Shown piece by piece: positions 28,275-40,200 of a DNA stretch of 64,000 nucleotides. The translations under genes were made by a program, and so were the position numbers. Positions within the stretch are counted from its first letter, which is position 1. The number at the start of each line of letters is the position of its first letter. Below the pieces are notes generated by a model. The model searched no databases. It worked only from the letters and a program-made list of their open reading frames with translations, and was not told the origin of the DNA. Source of the stretch: Cinclus cinclus (taxonomy: Eukaryota; Chordata; Aves; Passeriformes; Cinclidae); NCBI RefSeq assembly GCF_963662255.1, contig NC_085056.1:12058123-12122122 (forward strand). The letters are read 5' to 3'.

Positions 28275-31250
28275 GACAAGGTATTGAACAGGGAGCAGAT
28301 TATTTTTTTGTGATTTGTCTGCAATAATGTCAGACCTTTTCCTAAGTTGTTGAATGCATGATTAACTTTAAACTGATCCCGCTTCTGTGTATAATTTTTC
28401 TTATATCCTGTTGTGTTAAACTGTACTCATCCTTACCTTCATCTTGTACCCCAGTTCATGTTAACCCGTTCTGAATTTCTCACACTCTCAAACTTGTTCA
28501 AAACAGATATTTCTATTATCATTATACATTTTGTCACATTATATATTTACTGCAATGAGTCACTTAGTGCTGGTTTGTAAGGAATTATTAATAGCTCATG
28601 TCTCCAGCCTGGAAAATGTAGTTATATAGTGCAGCAAAACTTTTTCTTCATAGAACATCCTTGTTACTTCAGATAATGATTCTGTACTAAGTTATCATTG
28701 TCTGGCAAGTTGTCAGGTAATTGACAGCTATGAAAAGACAACATTCATTCCTCCCAAAGTTGCACGCAGTGGTTCTGTTGCTGTAAAGTGTGGGTTTAGC
28801 AAGGAGAGAGTTTCTAAACATCATAACTTTGCTGAGGGGGTTGTTACCCCAACTGGCAAATGCTCAACTGTGAGCAACAGATTTATTACCTGACATAATT
28901 AATGGCCTAGATAGTGACATTTCCCATATTATAGACAATCATGAATTATGAGCCCAGCTGCTAGCCTTCTCATTCACTGAAATCGGTTGATAAATATGTT
29001 TATTCAAGGTCAGCTTGGCCTCATCCATTAGAAATATTGTTTTTCTAAACATTACATTGATTTAATTTAACTCTAATCAATTTAAAATGGTTCTGACAAT
29101 TAACAAAAGCTTCAAATATGACCTTAAAGTAATAGGATTCATTAGCTATGTTTAGGATTAAACTTATCCTTATAGGGCTATTTTTCTTCTGAGGGCATGT
29201 AGTAGGCCGACTGGTGGTCAGTCAAAATGAAATCAATTATTATAAATTATACAGTTTGGGTTGATTATGTCGTGCCTGCTAATTTGTATAAATAAGGACC
29301 TCAAACAATAGAAGCCATTTATTAATAACTGTGTCCCAACCTGTATCACACGTTATGCTACAGCTGCAGGATCATCTGTTACCCATGAAGTATTATATTC
29401 TCTACTGCTAGGCATATATGCTAATTAAACCCATAATTAATTGCAACAGTTATAGTTAAAGTCAAAATGCTGACGGCCTTTTTGGCCTATTATTCATGGT
29501 AATCAACTGATTCAAAAGGCGACATAATCAACAATTCCTGCACTAGCCAGGGGATCACAACACAATGGCACACCAGTGACAGCTGGCACCCACGGCCCTT
29601 TGGGTACAATAGGAAATATAAACCTCTAGAGCTGAAATGCCTCGGTATGAACGGTGCCCATTGTTTTTCTGAGGGGAGATATTAGTGTAAGTCATATTTA
29701 AGAATTGTCTCCCGAGGGCAGTGGCTAACAGAAGGGCACCAGAGACCCGAGAGCCCACCTGGCCTTCCTGGGGCACCAGCAGCGCTCGGGGCTTGGCACC
29801 ATCCTGCAGGTTCCTCTGGGTGTACCCCTCACCAAACCTTCCCCCGCTGCAGGGATGGCTTAGATTAGGGAAGGGGATTCTGGAGAGTGCTGTGGAATAT
29901 TGAGAAGAGATTTTACTGGCTCTGTTCTCATTGAATATGTGCCTGCTGGACAGTGGGTAGTGCCCAAAAGGTGTGTGCTGTCCCTGGGTGGGTTACCTGC
30001 AGAAAGAAAGAACGTTCTGTCAGCCTGAGCAGGGAACATCTCCTTTCCCACTTACATCTGTCTGTGTATCAGCCTTTGAACCTGTGGGAAATGCCTTTTA
30101 TTTTGTTCCCAGGCACAGTGGTGGATACCAGCAGCCCTGAGAGGACAGTGTGGAGAGAGAGGAAGGACAAGGGGACAGTCTGACTACTGTCAGCAGAGAT
30201 CCCCAAAGACTCTTCTGAGACTTGCTCTGGAACAAGCGTTCTGTGTGGGCACAACTTGGGGTGTCCCCAGAGTGACCTGAGCTCTTCAGAAGGCCACCAA
30301 GGGAGTGAAGGCCAAACCAATGGCCACTTTTAGCAGTGACACTGCAGTGCCAGATGGGCCACCTGAACCTGCTGCACCCACAAGGTACCTGTCTGTCTCT
30401 GTGTAGGTCTTGCCTCACTTTTGTCCTCAGGTCAAAGCCAGTCTGGTTATCTATCCCAGCATGGGGACCTCAGATCACAATCTCTTCCTGAGCTTTTCCT
30501 TCCATGGTCAGGTCTGCTCATGGCCCATAGCTCTGCCAGGCCAGCAAGTTTATACAGACACATCTTGAGATGTGCTGCTGCTCAAACAAGGTTAGCCAGA
30601 GCCTCATTACTAAGATTTACACTGTCAGTTACAGAGATGCCCATCCAATCCTGTAACACATAAATTTATGGGCATCACAGGGAATTTTTTATTGTTAGAG
30701 CTCATATACAATGTGTGGCCTTAGTGACACATTTTTAAATAAAATATATTGTACTAGTGATTTCTAATGCTTAAAATAAAATAAAATAATAATCAACTTT
30801 TAGCTACAGTTTCCCCCTGGTTATTGAGCTGAACTTAATGACTGGCTGAAAAGTATTTGTCAACACAACAGCTGGAGAGCAACACTTTCTTGTGGCTTTA
30901 TGTCACAGCATATGCCAGCCACTCAGAATATGTGATAATTCAACTGGAGCTGGTACTACAATAGCAGATGGGTTGAAGCATTGTTATGCTCACTCTAGCT
31001 CCCAGCCCTTGAGGGATCACTAAATAAAATCAAAGCAGATGGACCATTACAAGCTCATTTGTGTTCACTACAAGCACCTCAACCTCCAGTTGTGATATAC
31101 TGCACCTTTGTATAAAACGACATGTATGGTAACATGGCCTAATGAAAATAGCATCAGACTTGGCAAGTGAGGAATGAGACTGGGAAATATGCACAGATCC
31201 ATTTATCACTGAGTTCTTACCTTGCAGAAAGGGTTTGTTCCAGTCCTTCT

Positions 31251-31275
31251 CCCCCCTCCCTTCCCCCCACCCCCC
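31251..31275 (-). other. Strong G-quadruplex motif
   Basis: The plus strand reads C6-T-C3-TT-C6-A-C6, so the minus strand has four G runs separated by loops of 1, 2 and 1 nt. Short loops and long runs predict a very stable quadruplex, with an i-motif opposite. Confidence 0.7.
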
Positions 31276-34200
31276 AATGTTTGTCACAGTATTTTTATCC
31301 ATGTTTATAATTTAATTTCTTCACACTTGTCATGAGAACTAAGAGGTGGCTGTTGGTTCTAGCTGTAGGAGCCAAGCAGGACTCCCAGCCCGTGCGAAGA
31401 CAGGGGGAGTGCTACTTATCTGGAGTGTAAAACTCATTCCTACACACCCTTGATGAATATGCTAATCCAGGTGGCCCACGGGGTCAAGGCTTTAGCACCT
31501 ACTGGCACCAATACCTGCAGGGACCAGAACACCGTGTCCATTTCTCAGCCTGCTCTTGCCATGAGGTGTTCCACAACTCTGCACTTCTGAGTTTATGGGG
31601 ACTTGGTTTGTAGAATCAACTGCTCCACTAAATTCCAGCACTTTTGTCTGTGAGGTCCCAGTCAGCAACTCTGAGCAAACTCCCAGGACATGGAAGGCTG
31701 TTGCTTCCCAAGGATGTAAGATGCTAAAACTGTCTGTTTCTAGAGTAGGATCCTTTGGGGTCTGCTGACAAAGTCAGTGTTTGAACTGAAAAAATTTTCT
31801 TGCCATCCTCAGCAGCCCAACATAAAATCAAAGGCACATCCAGTGCCTGCTTGAAAAACCAACTTCTGAGCACCTGTACAGCAATGCACCAACAATGTCA
31901 CCTGAAGGCTTTGTCCTACAGTTCCCACCCTGACCATCATGCTACAGGGTGCTCCAACAAGGTTAAATATGGCAGGAAAAGTCTTGCTTCCCCTTATGAC
32001 AAATGTGCTTCTCGATCACACAGACACAAACACAACATACGTGTCTGCAGTTAGTGACAATTCCCAAACTGAACTCCTCTCAAATGTGAGCTTTTTATAT
32101 CTGCATGTATCTTTTTTTGGTTTTTTTCTGCCTGGTTTTAAACAGCTTCTGTGACCTACTGCAGACACAGCTGCATTCAGTGCTAAATAGAATATATTGT
32201 GAGCTTATTCAAGGCTTTGAGGGTTCTGTTTTGTTCCTGTATAAACAGGAAAAGTGAGAGTAGACAGTGTTTGGGAGAGTTAAATGCATTCTATCTGCAT
32301 GAAAGACCCATATAAGACTATGAATCTTTAGCAAAAGCTCTGTAGATCACCTGACTGCCATAGGCCCCCTCATCCAGCTGCTGCTTGGCTGTAAAGAGGC
32401 AGAGATGCAGCAGCAGAAAGCTAAAGAAATCTCTTCATTGGGGTTGATAAATACAGGTGAACTTCAGCGACTGCAGTATGCAGTTGAAAGACTTGTCCAT
32501 CTTTTCTGTGAAACAGCCTCTACCTGAATGTCTGAATTGTATAAAATGACGAATGGATCAGATAATATTTCTCACCTGACCCAGAAACTGCAGGGCAGCT
32601 GGCCAGTGTCAAGGACAGGGCTTCCAGGGAGCATGCTGCGTGCAGCTCGTGCCACATCCTGCTTTGTTTGTTCTTCCAGACCACTTTCTGCTCAGTGCAG
32701 TGACTCATCCTAAACTTTGAATCGGTGAAACTCTGTCAGAGGCATGTGCAGGTCAGGTCAGGCATCAGCACTGCCCCTTATCTGCTGGCCAGCTTTCCTA
32801 TCAGCCAAACTAATTTGCTAAGATAATTCTGTTTCCTGCCATCTATTACAATAAATCAACCACTCCATTGAATTCTCTGCCAATATCTGCCCTTGAAATT
32901 CTCAAACTGTATGGGGGGCTGGGAGGGAAACTTGTAGTTCTCTAAATATAAGAAAGTTTTAGATGAAAAACTTGATATCCTGGCCAATGCTGTATCTCCT
33001 CAGCCCCATATTAATGATGCGCCAGAGTCAGCTCAGACTGAGGCAAACCCCAATACATCCATCATTCCTTGAAAACAAGTTTTTGGAATAATGTGATCTC
33101 GGGTGGTAAAGAACATGTGGGTAAACACAAGCACAGCAAGTGACACAGAGAGATAGAGAACATGAGCACATGCTCAGGAAAGAGCCTGAGTAAAACGACA
33201 AGGGATTCACTGTAGTGGTTGTTGAGGAAAGAAATGAAGATGTTCCAATGAAACAGTAATGCTCTGATAATTAATTTTGAAGAGGAAAAAGGTTTTGAGG
33301 ATGGGTGCTAACTGAAGAAACACGAAGCATCCCCAAGCACACGTACTACAGGAACAGGACTTCAGGGGGAAACTGTATTCTGCTTTTTCCTTATAGCAAC
33401 ATCAAATACTGACAGTAACAGTGATATTACAATTCACAGCCATGCTTAAAAATAGAAAATACACTAGTCTGTACCCTACTTGTCTGGTTTTGTTCAGATT
33501 GCATATTTAATAATGACAATTTATTGGGGGTTTTTTGTATGTGTGTGTTTTTTTTTTTAAGGGACCTCTGTCCATCATGAAATTTCAGCATTTTCTTTTG
33601 AATTATCCAGATCAACACTGGTTTTGTAACGGCTCTGCTGGGATAACACTCAGCCTGTACCAGCTGGGTTGCTGAAATCCTTCCTCAGCAACTTGGTTGG
33701 GTTCATGCAGTCAATCATTTGGTGGAAGGATGTTTAAGCATAATTGTGTATCCCCTCCCAGTCTCTAAATATTCAGAGGAAAAGTCACAGAAGAACCGAT
33801 AATGTAACAATAATAATGGGGCTGAAGAACAGTATTATGGTGTGAACTCATCTATCCGCTCGTTTCATTTACAAGTTTAACAGTTGCATGTTTCTCCATT
33901 ATAGAAAGATCATTACCTGACTTGTAAGAAGAGTCTGTTCACCTTTGGGCAACTAGCTCTGCATTTATTAATAGTTGTTGCCCATCTCATTATACCTTTA
34001 ATTGCAACATTATAATTTATTTATTCATTGATTTATTGCAATAGATGAGTAGAAACAAAATTACCTTTGCAAATTACTTTGATAGGTGGGAAGTTTGCAT
34101 GCTTAAAAATACCCCAATATGCAGTGTGGAATGTGAGATGTTACCCAGTGAATAACATCTTCACACATAAACACTAACAGAGTCAAACTGGTCCCATCAC

Positions 34201-34739
34201 AAAGTGAAGGTGGGTGCAGCCAATTTATATGCTGTGTAAAAATATATATATAATTGCAACTTCTATACAATTATCCTTACATTCCCAGATGTCTCTGTTT
34301 CATAGAACAGGGAATCAGCGGAAAAGTGAAGGACAAAGAGGATGGAGAGCAAAGACTCATCAGAAATTAGAAAGCTAAAGGTGCAGGAAGTTTGCAGAGC
34401 AGGTGGTGAAGCCAGGCCTGCCTTGCTGTCAGTGTGGGTGGGCAGCTCAGCCCCACAGCTCCAGCACAGCACCAGCAACCAAATGGGCCATGGAGATTTG
34501 CTGAGCAGAGCCAGAGAGAAAATACACACACGGAATTCTTTCTGTTGCAGTTATTAATACATATAGGGGAGAGTTAGACTCAGAAAAACTCTAATATGTT
34601 TTGTAAATTAATTAATTAAATTAATGATTTGATAAAAGTGATTAGTAAGTAATAATATCCACTATCAAATTTCTGCATGCACAGATCGACCAGCTACAAA
34701 ATTTGTCAGTTATGGTCACAAAACACAGGTTGGTTTTAT
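31276..34739. other. Intergenic, no gene seen
   Basis: Mostly AT-rich unique sequence, ending in a TTAATTAA-rich patch near 34600 just before the composition switches to GC-rich. No coding exon, RNA gene or clear mobile element was seen. Confidence 0.75.
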
Positions 34740-35289
34740 TTTTGTCCTTCGAACCTGGACGCTGCAGCAGTTCCCAGGGCGGGAGGACGCTGCAGGGCCC
34801 GGCTGCTGGGAGCAGGCTGCTGTCGGAGAGCCTGGAGGAAAGGCAGGGCTGGGGGAGCCTGAGCTTGGAACAGCACCAGCCTCCTCTCCTCTGTGACGCT
34901 TCATTTCGCGTGAAGGTTTTGGTGTGAAAAATTATTCTACATTCGTGTTGTTGATAATAGTTTTTCATCGGAGTGCTGCAATTACCCTAAGATTTCCTTG
35001 GCATTTTGCATCTCCCAATATTATCTGCTTTCCTCACTCTGACACAGGCACCGTTGGGATCCGGTTTCCCACGATGGGCTCCCAGGAGGCGCAGCCAGAC
35101 CTGGCCGGGGCTGCGGGACCAGCCCTGGGCAGCTCCGGCCCCACGGACTGCCCAGGGCTCCGGCAGCAGGGAGCTACAGCCTGGGGTGCGCTTGGAATGC
35201 AGCCTGGCACAGCTTCGTGTGCGCCGCGGTCGGTGAGGCCACAGCGCTTTGGGGAGCAGCAGGGAAAAGCGTGGGGACAGAGCGGGAGT
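34740..35289. other. GC-rich unique flank left of the minisatellite
   Basis: The base composition jumps from AT-rich to GC-rich near 34745, dips at about 34925-35040, and is GC-rich again to the array. It has several CpGs and CTGCAG-rich stretches. No gene is supported. It could be a small promoter or simply share the composition of the array. Confidence 0.5.
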
Positions 35290-35660
35290 ACAGAGAGGGG
35301 ATACAGCGGGGATACAGCGGGGACAGAGAGCAGGGGTACAGCGGGGATACAGCGGGGACAGAGAGCAGGGGTACAGCGGGGATACAGCGGGGACAGAGAA
35401 CAGGGATACAGCGGGGATACAGCGGGGACAGAGAGCAGGGGTACAGCGGGGATACAGCGGGGACAGAGAGCAGGGGTACAGCGGGGATACAGAGCGGGAA
35501 TACAACAGGGGTACAGCGGGGATACAGCGGGGATACAACAGGGACAGAGAGCAGGGGTACAGCGGGGATACAGCAGGGACAGAGAGCAGGGGTACAGCGG
35601 GGATACAGAGCGGGAATACAACAGGGATACAGTGGGGATACAACAGGGGACACACAGTGG
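35290..35660. repeat. Minisatellite, 35-bp-period section
   Basis: Tandem units of 35 bp built from GGGGATACAGC, GGGGACAGAGAGCA and GGGGTACAGC pieces, clearest at 35336-35500, decaying rightward into shorter related pieces. It is G-rich on the plus strand and almost free of stop codons. Confidence 0.93.
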
Positions 35661-35950
35661 GGGCACATCAGGGATACAGCAGGGACACAGAGCGGGAATA
35701 CAGCAGGGGCACAGAGCAGGGGCACAGAGCAGGGACACAGGGACACACAGGGATACAGGAGGGATCCAGCAGGGACACAAAGGGACACACAGGGATACAG
35801 GAGGGACACAGGGACCCACAGGGATGCAGCAGGGACACCCCGGGATACAGGAGGGATCCAGCAGGGACACAAAGGGACACACAGGGACCCACAGGGATGC
35901 AGCAGGGACACCCCGGGATACAGGAGGGACACAGGGACACCCCGGGATAC
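35661..35950. repeat. Minisatellite transition zone
   Basis: Irregular mixture of GGGACACA, GGGATACAGGA and GGGATCCAGCA pieces joining the 35-bp section to the ordered 50/29-bp section. The first CACCCCGGGATAC modules appear here with ACAGGA where the later array has ACGGGA. Confidence 0.88.
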
Positions 35951-36919
35951 GGGAGGGACACAGGGACCCACAGGGATGCAGCAGGGACACCCCGGGATAC
36001 GGGAGGGACACAGGGACCCACAGGGATGCAGCAGGGACACCCCGGGATACGGGAGGGACACAGGGACCCACAGGGATGCAGCAGGGACACCCCGGGATAC
36101 GGGAGGGACACAGGGACACCCCGGGATACGGGAGGGACACAGGGACCCACAGGGATGCAGCATGGACACCCCGGGATACGGGAGGGACACAGGGACACCC
36201 CGGGATACGGGAGGGACACAGGGACCCACAGGGATGCAGCATGGACACCCCGGGATACGGGAGGGACACAGGGACACCCCGGGATACGGGAGGGACACAG
36301 GGACCCACAGGGATGCAGCATGGACACCCCGGGATACGGGAGGGACACAGGGACACCCCGGGATACGGGAGGGACACAGGGACCCACAGGGATGCAGCAG
36401 GGACACCCCGGGATACGGGAGGGACACAGGGACCCACAGGGATGCAGCAGGGACACCCCGGGATACGGGAGGGACACAGGGACCCACAGGGATGCAGCAG
36501 GGACACCCCGGGATACGGGAGGGACACAGGGACACCCCGGGATACGGGAGGGACACAGGGACACCCCGGGATACGGGAGGGACACAGGGACCCACAGGGA
36601 TGCAGCATGGACACCCCGGGATACGGGAGGGACACAGGGACACCCCGGGATACGGGAGGGACACAGGGACCCACAGGGATGCAGCATGGACACCCCGGGA
36701 TACGGGAGGGACACAGGGACACCCCGGGATACGGGAGGGACACAGGGACCCACAGGGATGCAGCATGGACACCCCGGGATACGGGAGGGACACAGGGACA
36801 CCCCGGGATACGGGAGGGACACAGGGACCCACAGGGATGCAGCAGGGACACCCCGGGATACGGGAGGGACACAGGGACACCCCGGGATACGGGAGGGACA
36901 CAGGGACACCCCGGGATAC
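35951..36919. repeat. Minisatellite, 50/29-bp higher-order section
   Basis: Twenty-four tandem units starting GGGAGGGACACAGGGA. Long units are 50 bp and contain an extra 21-bp GGGACCCACAGGGATGCAGCA block; short units are 29 bp and lack it. Long units have a G or T variant (GCAGCAGG or GCAGCATG). The order is non-random and forms a higher-order repeat that occurs twice. Every unit includes a CCCGGG hexamer. Confidence 0.96.
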
Positions 36920-37010
36920 GGGCCGGGCACTGCCCCCGTGTGGCCGCAGAGCGGAGCGGCCCGAGGGGAGCGGCCCGAGCGCCGGCCCCGCCCAGGCACG
37001 GAGTCACACA
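36920..37010. other. GC-rich CpG-dense flank right of the minisatellite
   Basis: About 90 bp with many CpGs and a short direct repeat GGAGCGGCCCGAG occurring twice near 36951-36980. The sequence returns abruptly to AT-rich after about 37020. Confidence 0.55.
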
Positions 37011-37221
37011 ACATCAGCTTGCTGCTCATGGAAAGCCCAGCTCGAACGACGAACCTTCCCTTACAGCGGCTATTTCCTAAAAGTAGCTTTTGCACCTATT
37101 TTTACAAGTGTTTAAAGATTTTCAGTAAGACAAAGATTTTAAAATTACTTAAATTGACATAATTCCTTTCGTACACCCACGTAGGATTTTATTCACTACG
37201 CTTATCCCTGCGTTTTGTATA

Positions 37222-37235
37222 TTTATTTATTTATT
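37222..37235 (-). promoter_or_regulatory. Cluster of poly(A) signals, proposed CYLD distal end
   Basis: Overlapping TTTATT on the plus strand reads as three staggered AATAAA hexamers on the minus strand. The minisatellite block starts about 215 bp further downstream, so this is the last good signal before it. Confidence 0.5.
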
Positions 37236-40200
37236 ATTACTAAAATACTCAGGAAAAATAAATAGAAAGGTAAACCTACTCCACCTGGATAGGAGTGTTT
37301 TTCTAGACAGAAAACACATACAAAGTGGGAACTGTGGCTGCAACAATGAAGCTACAGCACTATTCCAGGAGGACCTGCTCACTAAGGTTAGTAAGGTGGT
37401 GCATTTAAAAATAAAATCCCCCCAGGAAAACTCCAGGTAGCTATAGCTGCTGTTCAGTGGTTTTCCCTTACAGCACCAGGTGCTAATAGGTAATAGCAGC
37501 ACTCTTAGACTTGATTTTATACAGTACAACAATTCCTAAGTTTACTAGAAACGTTGAAGGAAGGACTAAAAAAAAGGTATAAACATAAAGCCACCTGTAA
37601 GTGCACAAAACAAGCTAGTTCACCCTGTATTCATGCTTTTTCCTGACACTCTCACACTTCCAAGCCCCAAAGAAACGAATAGAGCCGTAAGAATAACATT
37701 TTTAATTAATATTAATACAGAAAGAGCACATAGTACATTCCTTTCCAGCAGCAGCTCATTCAGCCCTACCATTGGAAAAAAAATAAATTAAGGCTAGTTG
37801 AGGGGAACCTGCTCCAACAGTTTGTTTCCCTTATGCCTTCTTGGAGACAGCCTGGTAAGCTTAAGAGACTATTTATGCGCAAAACATGGGATGTTTATTC
37901 AGCAAAACATCAAGAACAGATAAAAACATGCTTTGTTACAGTGGTAAAAATACACAGAGCTTTCAAGCTGCTTTTTACACCAGCTCAGTTAGGAAACCAC
38001 ACCAGTCTGGTGTGCAGCACGGTGGTGCCTTGGTATTGTATGGAACAGGCAATTGTCAGGGATCATGGTGACCACACTCAGCTACTCAGTGGATTATAAA
38101 GTGCACGAGAAAAATAAGTGCATTGAAATGAACCATTTATGATCAAGAGCAATTCTTGTTACACACAGTATTTGCTTAAAATGGGAACATCTCACAGGCT
38201 GTTCAGTACAACACAGCACTACAATTTTCAAGAGCACAGAATCAGTATCATATTAGAAAGACCTTTACTGAACATAGATATTTTTGTATTTTTTCCTCCA
38301 ATTATCTCCCTGCCCAACAACAAGCCTTCTGATATAACTTACGGTGGGTTTGGCTGGGGTTTTATTGAAGGATTTTGTTTGCTTGAGTAAATCTGTAAGG
38401 CATCACCTTTAGCTAATACCTCCTGTCTACCCTCTATGTTCAAACTAAGCAAGGATTTAGTGGCACAGTGATTTGTTCCATTCTGAACCCCTAGTTCTAA
38501 AAATGTTTAGCAGAGCAGGCAAGTTGTATGGGGTGAAGGTTTTTTCCCCAGTTACAAAAGTTTATGTCCTACAAAACTTTACATTTCTACAGGCTGTCAG
38601 AAACCATGTTGTCAATGTATTTTCCCACTCACAGGTTAAGGCCATTGCTAGCAGTACTTAAGAACCAAACCATGAAGAATGAGAAGAGAGAGAAACGAAT
38701 TGACTGGGAGGTTTCCACATGCATTAAACAACGTAACGTTGGGTGCTTAGTCACTGGAATCTTTGGGCATTACAGTTAACAGCAGTAGATGCTTAGAATG
38801 CAAGCTTCAAAATAGCTTATTCAAATCCCCTACAAATATATGCTGAAGGCTAAAAAACCCCAGAAAACCCCACCTTTTATACCCTTGTATATAAGCTATT
38901 TTACAAGCTTCCCTTCACAGTGAAATCACTTTTGTGTTTGTATACTCGTTTCTGAGAAAGGAAACAAAACTGGGGTTATTTCTGTAACATTTCATTTACA
39001 CTGCCAGATCACTTCCAATGCAGTGCAGTACAGCACACAGCAATACATTTTAGATTAAAAGAAGACTCCTCGACTGCCAAAACTATTTTTTTTGCATGCT
39101 ATAGAAGACATCTCTGCCCTCTTAAGTGGTAAACAACAAACTAACTGTGTAATCATACAGCGCTTGCAAAACTATTTACCATTTTGCAATAATCTATAGT
39201 ACAAAAGGCAGGCTGTAAAGCACTGCCTGCCTTTCCAAACACAGTATTTGCCACCAAGAAGTGTGCACAGTAAAGAACATTCCCTAGTGTGTCCCACAGG
39301 AAGAGTCCACACTTCTTTCCCTCTTCCACTGAAAGGCCAGAAGCTCGGAGGCAAGAACCCAAGTTAATTTACACCCATCTGTATTAATTCACTTCTGCTA
39401 ATTGAGTATATATCCTGAAAAGCTGGGCACTTTCCAGCAGTACAAAACAGGGGATATTTTGTTACAAGATTATTCACCTAGGAAACTGTAATATGGCTGC
39501 CAATTCTAATTCTCTCCTCTGGCCATAGCAGGTCCAAGGCTGTTCTCCAAGCTCAGGCAGGAAGAGGTAACCATATATAATGAGGCTGGGGGGGTGGAAA
39601 GATGACACCAGTGGAAGACATGAAATGAATGCACTGGGAAAGTAAAAAATAAATCTAGGGCTAGGGAAGAGAAAGAATCCAGACATTCAGATTGGTCTCA
39701 TGGGTGCAGATTTGTGCTTGGGCATGTATTTGCTCCTTATTCAAAGGGGTCACTGCTTGGACCTCCTTCCAGGCTGGGACACAATGGGCCTGGTTACAGA
39801 ATCCATCACCTAAAACCTCACTGAATTTTTTCAGGAGAGAAAGAGGTCAAGAGCTCTGTACTGAAACAAAAGAGAGCTTTGCCAAGGAGCACAGACTGAA
39901 TAAATAAGGCAAGGGAACATGAAAGCCAGGAGACTCTTCCAGGCAAAAGCAGCAGTGACACCTCTAATAACCTTGTTGCTCTTGAAAGATTGGAGCACAC
40001 CTCATGCAAAGGCTAATGGAACAGATCAAATCCCTCAGCACCTCCTGCTTCACACAGATTAGTCCTACAAGCAGTTTTGAAACCTCTCTCTACCACCGCT
40101 CTATCGCAGAGTGTGTCCCAAAGAAAGGCTCTAGGTTTTCCAAGAAAAAAAAAGTAACCACACTTTCTAAAATAAGGGATCAGTCTTCCTTGCCTTTAAA

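Larger units (their letters stand above)
17220..31250. other. Intergenic, candidate conserved noncoding region
   Basis: Unique AT-rich sequence with no supportable gene. Several stretches (17570-17770, 19200-19480, 24100-24340, 27640-27900, 29000-29540) are free of repeats, have complex composition and are dense in TAAT/ATTA and TTGAT-type homeodomain or TCF-like motifs, a look typical of developmental enhancers. Conservation itself was not measured. Confidence 0.5.

Noticed and set aside
34924..37162. Open frames of roughly 475-720 codons on both strands
   Set aside because: They lie wholly on the minisatellite, overlap in almost every frame and consist of the repeat translated. No splice partner or recognisable domain.
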